NCBI RefSeq assembly: GCF_000424465.1
Contig: NZ_AUJY01000012.1
Location: forward strand, 62,001 to 126,000
Direction: 5' to 3'
From: Butyrivibrio hungatei NK4A153
GTDB lineage: Bacteria > Bacillota > Clostridia > Lachnospirales > Lachnospiraceae
Length of the DNA stretch: 64,000 nt
The position numbers and the translations under genes were made by a program. Every line of letters begins with the position of its first letter. Position 1 is the stretch's first letter. The notes beneath the pieces were generated by a model. It was given only the letters and a program-made list of their open reading frames with translations. It searched no databases and was not told where the DNA came from. This document shows positions 35,952-44,135 of this stretch, in pieces.

Positions 35952-36961
35952 GAGATTTTGATAAGCAGATGGAAATGGTTCTCTATCATTCCGATGAAGG
36001 GGATGTTTCTGTTGATGCATATATTAAAGATGAAAGTATCTGGATAACACAGAAGGCGATGGCAGAGCTTTTTGGTGTCAAAGTGCCTGACATATCGAAG
36101 CACCTTTCGAATATATACGATGAAGGTGAATTGGTGAAGGAGGCAACTATTTCCAAAATGGAAATAGTTCAAAGAGAAGGAAACAGGGATGTAAAGAGAA
36201 CGCCGGTTTTCTATAATCTGGACGCAATTATTTCTGTTGGATATCGTGTAAATTCAATTAAAGCAACTAAATTTCGCATCTGGGCAACTACCGTTCTTAA
36301 GGAATACATGACAAAAGGTTTTGTTCTGGATGACGACCGTCTGAAGCAAGGGAAAACTGCTTTCGGAAAAGATTACTTCCGCGAGTTATTGGAGCGTGTT
36401 CGTTCAATCCGAGCCAGCGAACGGCGTATCTGGCAGCAGATTACAGATATTTTTGCTGAGTGTAGCATTGATTACACAAAGGATTCCGAAGTGGCTTATC
36501 ATTTTTATGCAACGATACAGAACAAGTTTCATTATGCGATCACAAATCATACCGCTGCAGAGATAGTATATGAATCAGCAGATCATGAGAAAGAGCATAT
36601 GGGACTTACAACCTGGAAGAATGCTCCGGATGGCAGAATACTGAAATCAGATGTTTCGATTGCAAAGAATTATCTGGAGGAGAAGCAGATTCGCAGGCTG
36701 GAACGTGCGGTCACAGGATATTTTGATTATATCGAGGATCTGATTGAGCGTGAGAATGTATTCACGATGGAAGAGTTTGAAAAGAGCGTAAATGCTTTTC
36801 TTGAATTCCGTCAGTACAAGATTCTTAATGATAATGGAAGAATATCTCATAAGCAGGCGATGGATAAGGCAAATGCTGAATATGAGATATTTAACAAGAC
36901 TCAGCCTATTGAATCAGATTTTGATAAGGCGGTAAAGAAAATGCTCAAGGAGCAAAACTAA
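35948..36961 (+). CDS. rhuM: RhuM family protein
   Basis: The 337-residue protein is full length for the RhuM family, first named from a Salmonella pathogenicity island. The N-terminal part has an HTH-like segment (ITQKAMAELFGVKVPDISKH, about 31-50) and the family segments VKRTPVFYNLDAIISVGYRV (about 78-97) and TKFRIWATTVLKEY (about 104-117). The C-terminal half is helical, with NKFHYAITNHTAAEIVYE near 190 and a Fic/Doc-like YNLD...-FRIW context. Biochemical function is unknown; phage-defence, effector and toxin roles have been proposed for relatives. GGGGGAG precedes the ATG. Coupled to the HTH gene upstream. Confidence 0.85.
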   Translation: MRDFDKQMEMVLYHSDEGDVSVDAYIKDESIWITQKAMAELFGVKVPDISKHLSNIYDEGELVKEATISKMEIVQREGNRDVKRTPVFYNLDAIISVGYRVNSIKATKFRIWATTVLKEYMTKGFVLDDDRLKQGKTAFGKDYFRELLERVRSIRASERRIWQQITDIFAECSIDYTKDSEVAYHFYATIQNKFHYAITNHTAAEIVYESADHEKEHMGLTTWKNAPDGRILKSDVSIAKNYLEEKQIRRLERAVTGYFDYIEDLIERENVFTMEEFEKSVNAFLEFRQYKILNDNGRISHKQAMDKANAEYEIFNKTQPIESDFDKAVKKMLKEQN

Positions 36962-37016
36962 ACCGGACTAGAACAGCTAAGTGATTAAAGACTAAGAGGG
37001 GAGGAGTGTTTTAGAA

Positions 37017-37472
37017 ATGCCGATTTACAGGATAATGAACATAGATGATTATGAAGCTGCTTATGCCCTTTGGATCAAATGCGGGAACGGGCTTAATGAT
37101 AAGGATGATTCCAGAGAGGGCATCGATAAATATTTAAAAAGAAATCCGGGAACATCCTTTGTCGCGATAATTGACGAAAAGGTCGTTGGAGTAATTCTCT
37201 GTGGGCATGACGGAAGGCGCGGTATCATACAGCATGCCTGTGTATCCCCTGATTGCAGACGTATGGGTATAGGCACAGAGTTGGTAAATCTGGCACTCAC
37301 GGCTCTGAAAGAAGAAGGAATTAATAAAGTTTTGCTTGTAGCATTTAAAAAGAATGAAAAAGGCAATGCTTTTTGGGAATCACAGGGATTTACGCTTCGT
37401 GACGACATGAATTACAGAAACAAAGCGCTTGCTGAGATGGTCAGAATCGATCCTGATTATTTGAATGATTGA
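37017..37472 (+). CDS. GNAT family N-acetyltransferase
   Basis: The 151-residue product has a clear GNAT core: FVAIIDEKVVGVILCGHDG (about 45-63), then motif A VSPDCRRMGIGTELVNLALT (about 77-96) and the C-terminal FWESQGF. It resembles RimI-like acetyltransferases that act on ribosomal protein N-termini or small molecules. GGGAGGAG lies 12 bases before the ATG, slightly far. It stands alone, 55 bases after rhuM. Substrate unknown. Confidence 0.88.
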   Translation: MPIYRIMNIDDYEAAYALWIKCGNGLNDKDDSREGIDKYLKRNPGTSFVAIIDEKVVGVILCGHDGRRGIIQHACVSPDCRRMGIGTELVNLALTALKEEGINKVLLVAFKKNEKGNAFWESQGFTLRDDMNYRNKALAEMVRIDPDYLND

Positions 37473-37517
37473 TATGAACCGAAGGCAGATAAGTAATAAT
37501 CAGTAGTTGCTATTGTG

Positions 37518-37738
37518 ATGGAAATTCGGTTGCTCAGTCGGACGACAGTCGAAACTGTATGTTTATTGTCCAAACTTCATGAGGCTAAGCATCATATCAA
37601 CGTAAAGGTAGATATGGACGAGCTTGATCTCACAAGTGCAGAGGCTAAGGCGACGTACAAAGAGATTGTGGAGTGGGTGCAAGAACACTATGGATTTCAT
37701 GTGACAAATCTGAAGATAGCAGACAGCCGGGATGCCCG
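37518..37738 (+). pseudogene. Orphan fragment resembling the C-terminal tail of clostridial RlmD/RumA
   Basis: An open frame gives SRTTVETVCLLSKLHEAKHH, then VDMDELDLTSAEAKATYKEI and VTNLKIA. This is the tail that follows the VETVxLLS segment in many clostridial uracil methyltransferases. The whole catalytic part is absent, and after LKIA the reading frame runs into low-information AT-rich sequence with no tail motif. No ribosome-binding site precedes it. The intact rlmD 2.3 kb upstream has a different tail, so this is not a simple local duplication. Recognition is from memory of family sequences. Confidence 0.6.
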
Positions 37739-37840
37739 GAATATAATTATATTAGTATTTACGCGTGCTTATAGCATTGTATACAATATCTTTGTTGTGA
37801 CAATCTGGATAAACAGATGTCGCATAGGAGGTAATCATGA

Positions 37841-37921
37841 GAATGCGAGGCGACAGAAATGGGGCGACCTCTATATGAGAAATATGGCTTTGTTAAGATG
37901 GAATCTGAAATGGAACTGATT
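37841..37921 (+). pseudogene. C-terminal remnant of a GNAT acetyltransferase
   Basis: This frame reads ECEATEMGRPLYEKYGF, then VKMESEMELI and a stop (TAG). That is the typical last strand and helix of a GNAT acetyltransferase (ATxMGRPLYEKYGF). An in-frame TGA at 37838 precedes it, and no upstream GNAT core exists in any frame, so only about 26 codons remain. The next GNAT gene starts 13 bases after its stop and uses the AGGAGG that overlaps that stop. Confidence 0.75.
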
Positions 37922-37933
37922 TAGGAGGCAACG

Positions 37934-38338
37934 TTGAACATCAAATATACAGATAAACATGATTTTACTAAAAATGAATTGGAAGAATTATTTCTTTCAG
38001 TTAACTGGTCATCAGGTCATTATCCGGAGAAATTATGTATCGCAATGAAAAACTTTAATACCGTCTTTTCTGCTTATGACGGGGATAAACTGGTTGGGAT
38101 GGTATGTGCTATGGATGATGGAATAATGAATGCATATGTGCATTATCTGTTGGTGAATCCTGAATACCATAATCAAAAGATTGGCAGAACACTGATCGAT
38201 ATGATTAAAGAGAAGTATCATAGCTATCTTAGAATAGCAGTAATTGCCTATGACAAAGAAATGCATTTTTACCAAAACTGTGGGTTTGAGAAAAGTGATG
38301 ATGCTTCGCCAATGTTTATAACTTCTCTATGGACATAA
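37934..38338 (+). CDS. GNAT family N-acetyltransferase (TTG start)
   Basis: The 134-residue product has the GNAT core: VFSAYDGDKLVGMVCAMDDG (about 38-57), motif A VNPEYHNQKIGRTLIDMIKE (about 75-94) and FYQNCGFEKSDD near the end. The start is TTG at 37934 with AGGAGG five bases upstream, and no ATG fits. The motif A loop reads QKIGRT, close to the Q/RxxGxG/A consensus. It follows directly on the GNAT remnant, as if newer sequence replaced an older copy. Substrate unknown. Confidence 0.82.
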   Translation: MNIKYTDKHDFTKNELEELFLSVNWSSGHYPEKLCIAMKNFNTVFSAYDGDKLVGMVCAMDDGIMNAYVHYLLVNPEYHNQKIGRTLIDMIKEKYHSYLRIAVIAYDKEMHFYQNCGFEKSDDASPMFITSLWT

Positions 38339-38486
38339 GAAATGCACTACTAAATTCTTGCATCCTATGTTATCGGTGCGGTAGTGTATTACATCAGTTT
38401 TTTTGTAGAAATAAAAAAAGCTAACAAATTTTTTTCGGGCTTAGAATGAATATAGAGAGTCGTACAGCGATTGGGAGGCATTTGAT

Positions 38487-39485
38487 ATGCTGAAAAATAA
38501 GGAAATCGGATATATGATCTGTGCAGCAGCTGTATTTACGGTTGCTGCGTCTGTATGCGGATATGTTTTATGTGGCATAGCCGCTTTTATTTTATTGGTG
38601 ATATTGGGAATTGCTTTGGGGAGCGGATTTATTTTTTTCACAAAACGCAGGTATAACGATATAGACAAACTCAATTCGTACTTGGTAAGAGTTCTTGAGG
38701 GAGATGAAACAGTGGGGATCCTCGATCAGGAAGAAGGAGAGCTGTCGCTTCTTAAAACGAACATCTATAAAACCACATCTACGCTCAGCTACCAGAAAGA
38801 TCTTTTGGCAAAAGACAAAGTGGCGCTGGCAGATGCCATTGCGGATATAAGTCATCAGTTAAAAACTCCGCTTACGTCCATGATAGTAATGAACGATCTG
38901 CTCGAAATTGAGGATGATAAGAATAAGCGCGATGAATTTCTTACGACACAATCAAATCAGTTGGATAGGATGAACTGGCTGATCCAGACTCTTTTAAAGC
39001 TATCTAAGATCGATGCCGGAACAATAATCATGAAGCCTGAAGAAACAGAAGTTGACGAACTTATCAGAGAAGTCATAAAACCTTTTGAGATACAGATGGA
39101 GCTTAAGAATATAAGCTATACACACGACGTTTTTAATATGTCTGTTAAGTGCGATAAAAACTGGACCATAGAAGCCATTCAGAATATTGTGAAAAACTGC
39201 ATCGAACATATGGAGAGCGGCGGCATGCTTTCAATAAAAACATCCGACACAAACATCTATAAGGAGATATCCGTTGAAGATACGGGCTGCGGAATAGCGG
39301 AAGAAGATCTGCCGCATGTTTTTGAACGTTTCTATAAAGGGAAAAATGCAGGAAAAGACAGTGTTGGCATAGGACTTGCTCTTGCAAAGACAATCATTAC
39401 GGGACAGCGCGGAGATATTGTCGTAGAAAGCACGGAAGGTGTGGGAACGAGGTTCTGTTTGAGATTTTACAAAACACTTATCTAA
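38487..39485 (+). CDS. BceS-like sensor histidine kinase without adjacent response regulator
   Basis: The 332-residue kinase has two closely spaced N-terminal helices (about 8-28 and 30-52) with almost no outside loop, the layout of intramembrane-sensing kinases that monitor an associated ABC transporter. The phospho-histidine is in DISHQLKTPLTSM (about 123), the N box reads IVKNCIEHM, and G boxes VEDTGCGI and SVGIGLALAK follow. GGGAGG precedes the ATG. It sits 113 bases upstream of a matching ABC transporter pair. In this module type a response regulator normally lies directly upstream, but here that space is occupied by GNAT genes and 148 bases of AT-rich sequence. Confidence 0.87.
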   Translation: MLKNKEIGYMICAAAVFTVAASVCGYVLCGIAAFILLVILGIALGSGFIFFTKRRYNDIDKLNSYLVRVLEGDETVGILDQEEGELSLLKTNIYKTTSTLSYQKDLLAKDKVALADAIADISHQLKTPLTSMIVMNDLLEIEDDKNKRDEFLTTQSNQLDRMNWLIQTLLKLSKIDAGTIIMKPEETEVDELIREVIKPFEIQMELKNISYTHDVFNMSVKCDKNWTIEAIQNIVKNCIEHMESGGMLSIKTSDTNIYKEISVEDTGCGIAEEDLPHVFERFYKGKNAGKDSVGIGLALAKTIITGQRGDIVVESTEGVGTRFCLRFYKTLI

Positions 39486-39487
39486 AA

Positions 39488-39501
39488 TGACAAATCTGTA
39501 A
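39488..39501 (+). promoter_or_regulatory. BceR-like operator
   Basis: The sequence TGACA-AATC-TGTAA matches the inverted repeat TNACA-N4-TGTAA reported for BceR-type response regulators. It lies between the kinase stop and the ABC transporter genes, about 100 bases before their start, where such regulators activate transcription. No unambiguous -35/-10 pair could be fixed downstream. Confidence 0.65.
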
Positions 39502-39598
39502 TTGTATAGTCACTTGATTGTAAGATGGAAGCTATATTCTATTCTCATGAATAAGATATTCGACATGTTTTTTGCATGAGAAGGGAGACAAAAGAAAA

Positions 39599-40294
39599 AT
39601 GAACATTCTGGAAATCAGAAACCTTTGTAAAGTATATGGAACAGGGGAGACAAGAGTTGACGCTCTTAAAGATGTCTCTTTTGATATAGAGCAGGGAGAG
39701 TTTGTGGCAATAGTAGGACCTTCCGGTTCAGGAAAATCAACACTTCTTCACATCCTTGGAGGAGTGGATGTTCCTACATCGGGTACTTGCACTATCGCAG
39801 GGACAGATATCGGCAAGCTTGATGAGACCAAGCTTGCAATCTTTCGCAGAAGAAATATAGGTCTTATCTATCAGTTTTATAATCTTATTCCTATCCTGAA
39901 CGTAGAAGAGAATATGACACTTCCAATTTTACTGGATGGAAAAAAGGCTGATAAAAAGCTTCTTAACGATCTGGTTGAAAAGCTTGGATTAAAAGAAAGA
40001 TTATCTCATCTTCCGAATCAGCTCTCAGGAGGCCAGCAACAGAGAGTGTCTATAGGAAGGGCGCTTATGAATCATCCTGCGCTGCTTCTTGCTGATGAGC
40101 CTACAGGTAACCTGGATTCAGAGAACAGTAAGGAAATCATAGCACTGCTTCGCAAGTTCAATAAAGAAAATAATCAGACTGTTATCATCATAACTCATGA
40201 TGAGAGAATAGCTCTTTCTGCTGACAGAGTCATCACGATCGAAGATGGTAAGATCACACGCGACAGTAAGAAGGAAGGGGTGATGGTGTCATGA
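39599..40294 (+). CDS. ABC transporter ATP-binding protein (MacB/Bce type)
   Basis: The product has 231 residues from the ATG at 39599; an in-frame TTG at 39572 is upstream of the GGGAG site and so unlikely. Walker A GPSGSGKST is at about 40-48, the Q loop in YQFYNLIPIL, signature LSGGQQQR near 142 and Walker B LLADEPTGNLD near 162. This is the LolD/MacB/BceA class that drives lipid or antimicrobial-peptide export. It overlaps its permease gene by four bases (ATGA). Confidence 0.93.
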   Translation: MNILEIRNLCKVYGTGETRVDALKDVSFDIEQGEFVAIVGPSGSGKSTLLHILGGVDVPTSGTCTIAGTDIGKLDETKLAIFRRRNIGLIYQFYNLIPILNVEENMTLPILLDGKKADKKLLNDLVEKLGLKERLSHLPNQLSGGQQQRVSIGRALMNHPALLLADEPTGNLDSENSKEIIALLRKFNKENNQTVIIITHDERIALSADRVITIEDGKITRDSKKEGVMVS

Positions 40295-42864
40295 ATATTA
40301 TATCAACCCTGACATTAAGACACCTTCTTGGAAACAAGAAAAGATCCATCGTTACAATTCTTGGAATTGCAGCATCTACGGCACTTATAAGTGCTATTGT
40401 TCTGGGCGTTTTTTCTTTCTTTAAGTTCTTTGGGCTTCTGGCAATACAGACAGAAGGAAATGTACATGCGCGGTTTAGTGAGATTACGCATGAGCAGTAT
40501 GTTTCTTTGAAAGAAGATAAAAGGATAGCTTCGGTAGGAATTTGTGATGCAGAAGAAAAAATAACCGGCGTCAGACTTTTAAATGATAAAGAAGACAGAT
40601 TCCGAATTGGAAATATCGATCATGTGGATAATGGCTATTTATCCATGGGAGTAGTAGCGGATTATGACGGAGTGCTCCCTAAAAATTCTTCTGAAATAGC
40701 GGTTGAAGAGCAGTTTCTAATTGATAATGGCCTGGATGATCTTAAGATAGGTGATTCTCTTACCTTTGATCAGGGATACAGGTATATTGATAACGGGCTT
40801 GAAGATTTTGCTTATCTGGCAGGTAATTACAGGTCGGACGAACAGTTTAAGGCTGAGTCAACAGAAACCTGTACAGTAACAGCAATTCTTCATGGGAACA
40901 GGCCGACCGGTAATTGGGACATTCTGCGAGGAATGGATGATGACTATTTTCCTGAAAAAGCTCAAGTGCTGATTTTACTTAAGAAATGCGATCATACAGC
41001 GATTAAGCAACTTAACAGCATTACAGCAGAATATGGAATCGACAAGTGTGAATATAATACAGAGTATCTAATTAGTTGCTTTGCGTTTGAAGACAGTAGC
41101 GGTTCATACAAGGCATTTTTTGCCATGATGGCTGTTGCCCTTGCAATAGTCATAGCTACATCAATTATCTTAATATTCAATTCCATAGGAATGTCCCTCA
41201 CAGAGAGAATGCGCTATCTTGGAATGCTGGCAAGTGTCGGAGCTACATCTAAGCAAAAGAGATTTTCAATATACTACGAGGGAATTGTTCTAGGTGGAAT
41301 AGGGATCCCTTTAGGGCTTTTGCTTGGCTATATCGGTACGAAGATGACTTTGGCGGTTCTTGGAAAAAAGATACTCGAGGCGGATTTACTGGCCGGTGCT
41401 GAAGGTATGAGCGGTGGCATTCCTGTAGTATGCAATCACTATGTAATAGCTGCCATCGTATTTTTTGCGGCACTCACAATATTTGTTTCATCATTTATTC
41501 CGGCAATCAAGGCGTCAAAAGTTATGCCGATTGAAGCTCTGCGCCAAAACAATGTGGTGAAAGTTAAAGCAAGGAGCCTTCGCGTAAATCCCTTGATAGG
41601 AAAAATCTTTGGATATGAAGGCGAGCTGGCTTACAAAAACTTAAAAAGGAACGGTGTAAAAGGTAAAGTTATAACCGCAACCTTAGCGGTTTCAGTAATT
41701 TTGTTCCTGACAACAAACTTTTTTTGCAATTCCTTAGCAAGAGCCAATAAGTTTGAAATCGATATCCCTTATCAGATCGTGGCATCATGTTCGCTTTCGG
41801 AGAGTGACAGGCTTCGAAGTGACATTAGCAAGATAGAGGGAGTAGATAATGTGTACAGTGCAAGTATGATCCAGTTTTGGTTTAATAAAGCTCCGGATTC
41901 AACCACCGAGCTTGCCAATACAGATATTGCAGATCCAAAATTTCTTTTACCCGGATTTGCGGATATAAGCCTCGCTGGAATGGCTGTATGCATAGTGGAT
42001 GATAAGGACTTTGACAGGATACTTGAAGATAATGGCCTGGATAAAAGTGCTTACTATGGCGATACATTGCGCGGAGTGTTGTTAAATGATTTTTTTCACG
42101 AGAGAAAGTCCAGTGAAGTATTTAATGACGGGATAATAGGGCAGGTCCTTCACTACGATAATGCGATGGGGAATCCTCCGGCCATAGAGATTTCGGGATT
42201 AGTCAAATATGACGAAAACAATCGCATTTTAAACCTGGCACCTAAGAATGGCATTGAGGTGTTTGTACCCGCATCCATGTACTATGACAAGGCAAAAGAA
42301 GTGCTTCCCGAAGATAAGCTTACGGTTGATCTGGGGGTTGAAACCTCGAAGCATAAAGAAGTCCATGACAAGATATATTCTATTTTGGAAAATTATGGAT
42401 ATCACAACTATTATTGCGCTGATATTGCGGATTCATTACAGATATTTGATACGGTCACGCTTATACTGAAAACTGCAATGTATGGCTTTACGATTCTCCT
42501 TACGCTTATTGCGATTGCAAATATAGTAAATACGATTTCAACCGGAATGCTCTTTAGGAGAAAAGAGTTTGCCATGTATAAGTCGGTGGGCCTTGAAAAT
42601 AGCGGATTTAAGAAGATGATAAGACTAGAAACACTTCTTTACGGAATTAGGGCACTTATACTGGGAATTCCGATATCTCTTTTGCTGAGCTATTTTATGT
42701 ATAGCACGTTTAATTCGAATCTGTTCATCTTTAATCCGGATCCGGTCATGTATGGCGCGGTTACGGCTTCGGTATTTGGAATTCTTGGAATCAGCATGGC
42801 GCTTAGTGTAAACAAGATTAAGAACGACAATATCATTGAGGTTCTTAAAGAGGATGCTGTGTAA
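40291..42864 (+). CDS. FtsX-like ABC transporter permease
   Basis: The 857-residue membrane protein has an N-terminal helix (about 18-42), a large extracytoplasmic domain (about 45-265), three helices (about 275-400, with the FtsX segment MRYLGMLASVGATSKQ), a further helix near 465, a second outside domain (about 480-720) and three C-terminal helices with the second FtsX segment FAMYKSVGLENSGFKKMI. Two FtsX repeats in this length are typical of clostridial permeases beside kinase/regulator pairs. It probably removes or detoxifies a membrane-active peptide antibiotic and may signal to the kinase. Substrate unknown. Confidence 0.9.
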   Translation: MNIISTLTLRHLLGNKKRSIVTILGIAASTALISAIVLGVFSFFKFFGLLAIQTEGNVHARFSEITHEQYVSLKEDKRIASVGICDAEEKITGVRLLNDKEDRFRIGNIDHVDNGYLSMGVVADYDGVLPKNSSEIAVEEQFLIDNGLDDLKIGDSLTFDQGYRYIDNGLEDFAYLAGNYRSDEQFKAESTETCTVTAILHGNRPTGNWDILRGMDDDYFPEKAQVLILLKKCDHTAIKQLNSITAEYGIDKCEYNTEYLISCFAFEDSSGSYKAFFAMMAVALAIVIATSIILIFNSIGMSLTERMRYLGMLASVGATSKQKRFSIYYEGIVLGGIGIPLGLLLGYIGTKMTLAVLGKKILEADLLAGAEGMSGGIPVVCNHYVIAAIVFFAALTIFVSSFIPAIKASKVMPIEALRQNNVVKVKARSLRVNPLIGKIFGYEGELAYKNLKRNGVKGKVITATLAVSVILFLTTNFFCNSLARANKFEIDIPYQIVASCSLSESDRLRSDISKIEGVDNVYSASMIQFWFNKAPDSTTELANTDIADPKFLLPGFADISLAGMAVCIVDDKDFDRILEDNGLDKSAYYGDTLRGVLLNDFFHERKSSEVFNDGIIGQVLHYDNAMGNPPAIEISGLVKYDENNRILNLAPKNGIEVFVPASMYYDKAKEVLPEDKLTVDLGVETSKHKEVHDKIYSILENYGYHNYYCADIADSLQIFDTVTLILKTAMYGFTILLTLIAIANIVNTISTGMLFRRKEFAMYKSVGLENSGFKKMIRLETLLYGIRALILGIPISLLLSYFMYSTFNSNLFIFNPDPVMYGAVTASVFGILGISMALSVNKIKNDNIIEVLKEDAV

Positions 42865-42879
42865 AGAGTGAGGCATGAT

Positions 42880-43178
42880 ATGATACGACTTGAAAAAGTG
42901 AATGGAAAAAATGTTTGGGATCTTTTGAAATTACAAGTTTCGGAAGATCAGAAAAGTTTTGTGGCATCTAATGATGTTAGTATTATCGAGGCTTATACGG
43001 CGATAACAGGAAATGGATATGGAAAAGAAGCTGTAAAGCTGGCATTAGAGTTTATAAGAACGTATCCGTGCGGCGAGGCAGAGTATTGCTGGCTTTTGTA
43101 TGAGCCAGAGAATACAGTGGCTTCAAAGAAAACGGAGATAAGGACGGCGAAGAGCTTATTGCAATATTAAAATTGTGA
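42880..43178 (+). pseudogene. Decayed GNAT acetyltransferase with internal deletion and frame break
   Basis: From the ATG at 42880 the frame gives a GNAT N-terminus (MIRLEKVNGKNVWDLLKLQV) up to AITGNG, then jumps straight to YGKEAVKLALEFIRTYPCGE and YEPENTVA. The central strands that bind acetyl-CoA, about 50 residues in related proteins, are missing. After TVA the reading frame is wrong; in the +1 frame FKENGDKDGEELIAILKL and a stop at 43176-43178 restore the usual GNAT ending. Two deletions therefore broke this gene. The uninterrupted frame stops at 43170. It lies just after the ABC permease, with a terminator beyond. Confidence 0.75.
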
Positions 43179-43215
43179 AAAAACATAGATATTCCGATAC
43201 GTGTATATGTAAGTC

Positions 43216-43262
43216 AGTTCCACTCAGAAGAAAAAGAATTCTTTTGAGTGGAACTTTTTTTA
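43216..43262 (+). terminator. Terminator after the ABC transporter/GNAT remnant
   Basis: A long stem (AGTTCCACTCAGAAGAA with TTCTTTTGAGTGGAACT) is followed by TTTTTT. Confidence 0.9.
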
Positions 43263-43285
43263 AAAAGAAGCAGGATGAGATTAAT

Positions 43286-43810
43286 TTATAGAGATAACTT
43301 GCCTTTGCGGTAGCGTCCAAACAAAATACCGTCGTCAACAAATTGATCTGTTTCTGAGATCCATATGGGGAATTTATCGGTGGCTACAGCAGTTTGTCCA
43401 TTTAACATTCCGGTATGGAAGGAGAGGTGTCTGTATTGGCGAAGTACAAGTTCCATACGGGTATAGATGCAGTTTTCCGGTTTTTCATAGAGCATATTAT
43501 CCGTAAGGGAATCCAGATAATTCATGGTTTTCTTTTCTATCAGATCAAGATATGACAGGAGCTGGGCATCGGATAAAATAACGCTTGTCGGATTTTCGGG
43601 ATTGTCCATTCCGTTTTCGTGGAAGATAGGCTCTTCGTAAACGAATGGATTGATAAACCATTTGTCGGCTGAGTGAAGAGCGTGATATGCCCATCTCCAG
43701 CAAGGAGCTCCGCAGCATAGGGCGTCTCTGTCATAGGTACGTATGGAAGTGCGAATATTTAAAAAGTTTGGCTTTACTGTATCTTTAATTATTTTACATA
43801 GTTCATTCAT
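43286..43810 (-). CDS. DinB-like (four-helix, three-histidine) protein
   Basis: The 174-residue protein has the sequence pattern of the DinB/YfiT superfamily: a histidine in the second helix (His43/His46 in WAYHALHSADKW) and an HxxxH pair in the last helix (His128 and His132 in YRHLSFHTGMLNG) that together bind a divalent metal. Members include thiol S-transferases and other small-molecule enzymes; some are stress induced. AGGAGG lies six bases before the ATG. It has its own promoter and is convergent with the ABC transporter unit. Exact reaction unknown. Confidence 0.78.
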   Translation of the reverse strand: MNELCKIIKDTVKPNFLNIRTSIRTYDRDALCCGAPCWRWAYHALHSADKWFINPFVYEEPIFHENGMDNPENPTSVILSDAQLLSYLDLIEKKTMNYLDSLTDNMLYEKPENCIYTRMELVLRQYRHLSFHTGMLNGQTAVATDKFPIWISETDQFVDDGILFGRYRKGKLSL

Positions 43811-43846
43811 AAGAAAACCTCCTTGCGCTTAATTGGATATGACCGT

Positions 43847-43875
43847 ATAATATCATTGGATTTGATATCAGTAAA
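43847..43875 (-). promoter_or_regulatory. Promoter of the DinB-like gene
   Basis: On the minus strand TTTACT (43870-43875) and TATTAT (43847-43852) are 17 bases apart, and TG precedes the -10 by one base (extended -10). Confidence 0.65.
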
Positions 43876-43990
43876 ATTGAAATAAATAATTATATAATTC
43901 AAATATATTGAATGATTGGAAATGTATAGCATTAATAGTAATAAATGAAAAAGGACAAAGAGTAATTCAGATTGAAACAATCATGTAATA

Positions 43991-44055
43991 GACATAAAAA
44001 AAGAAACGTAGTACCCCGCATAGGTATTAAACCGTACGGCACAAAACCACATTTC
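43991..44055 (+). repeat. Imperfect direct repeat, left copy
   Basis: ACATAAAAAAAGAAACG (43992-44008) is identical to 45531-45547. Shared blocks follow in the same order: CCCGC, CGTACGG and AAAACC-ATTTCT. At the right copy the first block encodes IKKET at the end of an unknown protein. Here the same codons give VIDIKKET and a stop, so the left copy may be the end of a lost paralogue. Confidence 0.55.
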
Positions 44056-44085
44056 TATGATGCTACATTATAACGAAGTATCATA
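44056..44085 (+). promoter_or_regulatory. Inverted repeat upstream of lysR
   Basis: TATGATGCTAC (44056-44066) and GAAGTATCATA (44075-44085) match in nine of eleven positions as inverted arms around an eight-base centre that contains TTATAAC. Position and shape suit a LysR-type autoregulatory site of the T-N11-A class. Confidence 0.5.
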
Positions 44086-44135
44086 TGTGTCAAGGAGTAT
44101 ATATTCTCGTAAATTATTTAATATGGAGATTGAGT

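Larger units (their letters stand above)
43876..44135. other. Intergenic region with decayed repeat and LysR control dyad
   Basis: Together with the DinB promoter this stretch between the DinB and LysR genes is about 325 bases without a gene. The first part (43876-43980) is AT-rich and shows nothing I can name. From 43991 it holds a copy of a sequence also found at 45530, and at 44056-44085 a dyad described separately. Confidence 0.6.

Noticed and set aside
37776-37787. Palindrome ATTGTATACAAT considered as a GntR-type operator
   Set aside because: It stands between two gene remnants, with no intact regulated gene at the right distance and no GntR gene in the window.
37515-37919. 134-residue open frame read as one protein
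   Set aside because: Its first half is a methyltransferase-tail fragment and its end is the wrong frame of a GNAT remnant; described as two pseudogene pieces instead.
43876-43980. AT-rich stretch considered as an origin-like or attachment site
   Set aside because: No DnaA boxes, integrase gene or tRNA end is nearby; only low-complexity sequence is seen.
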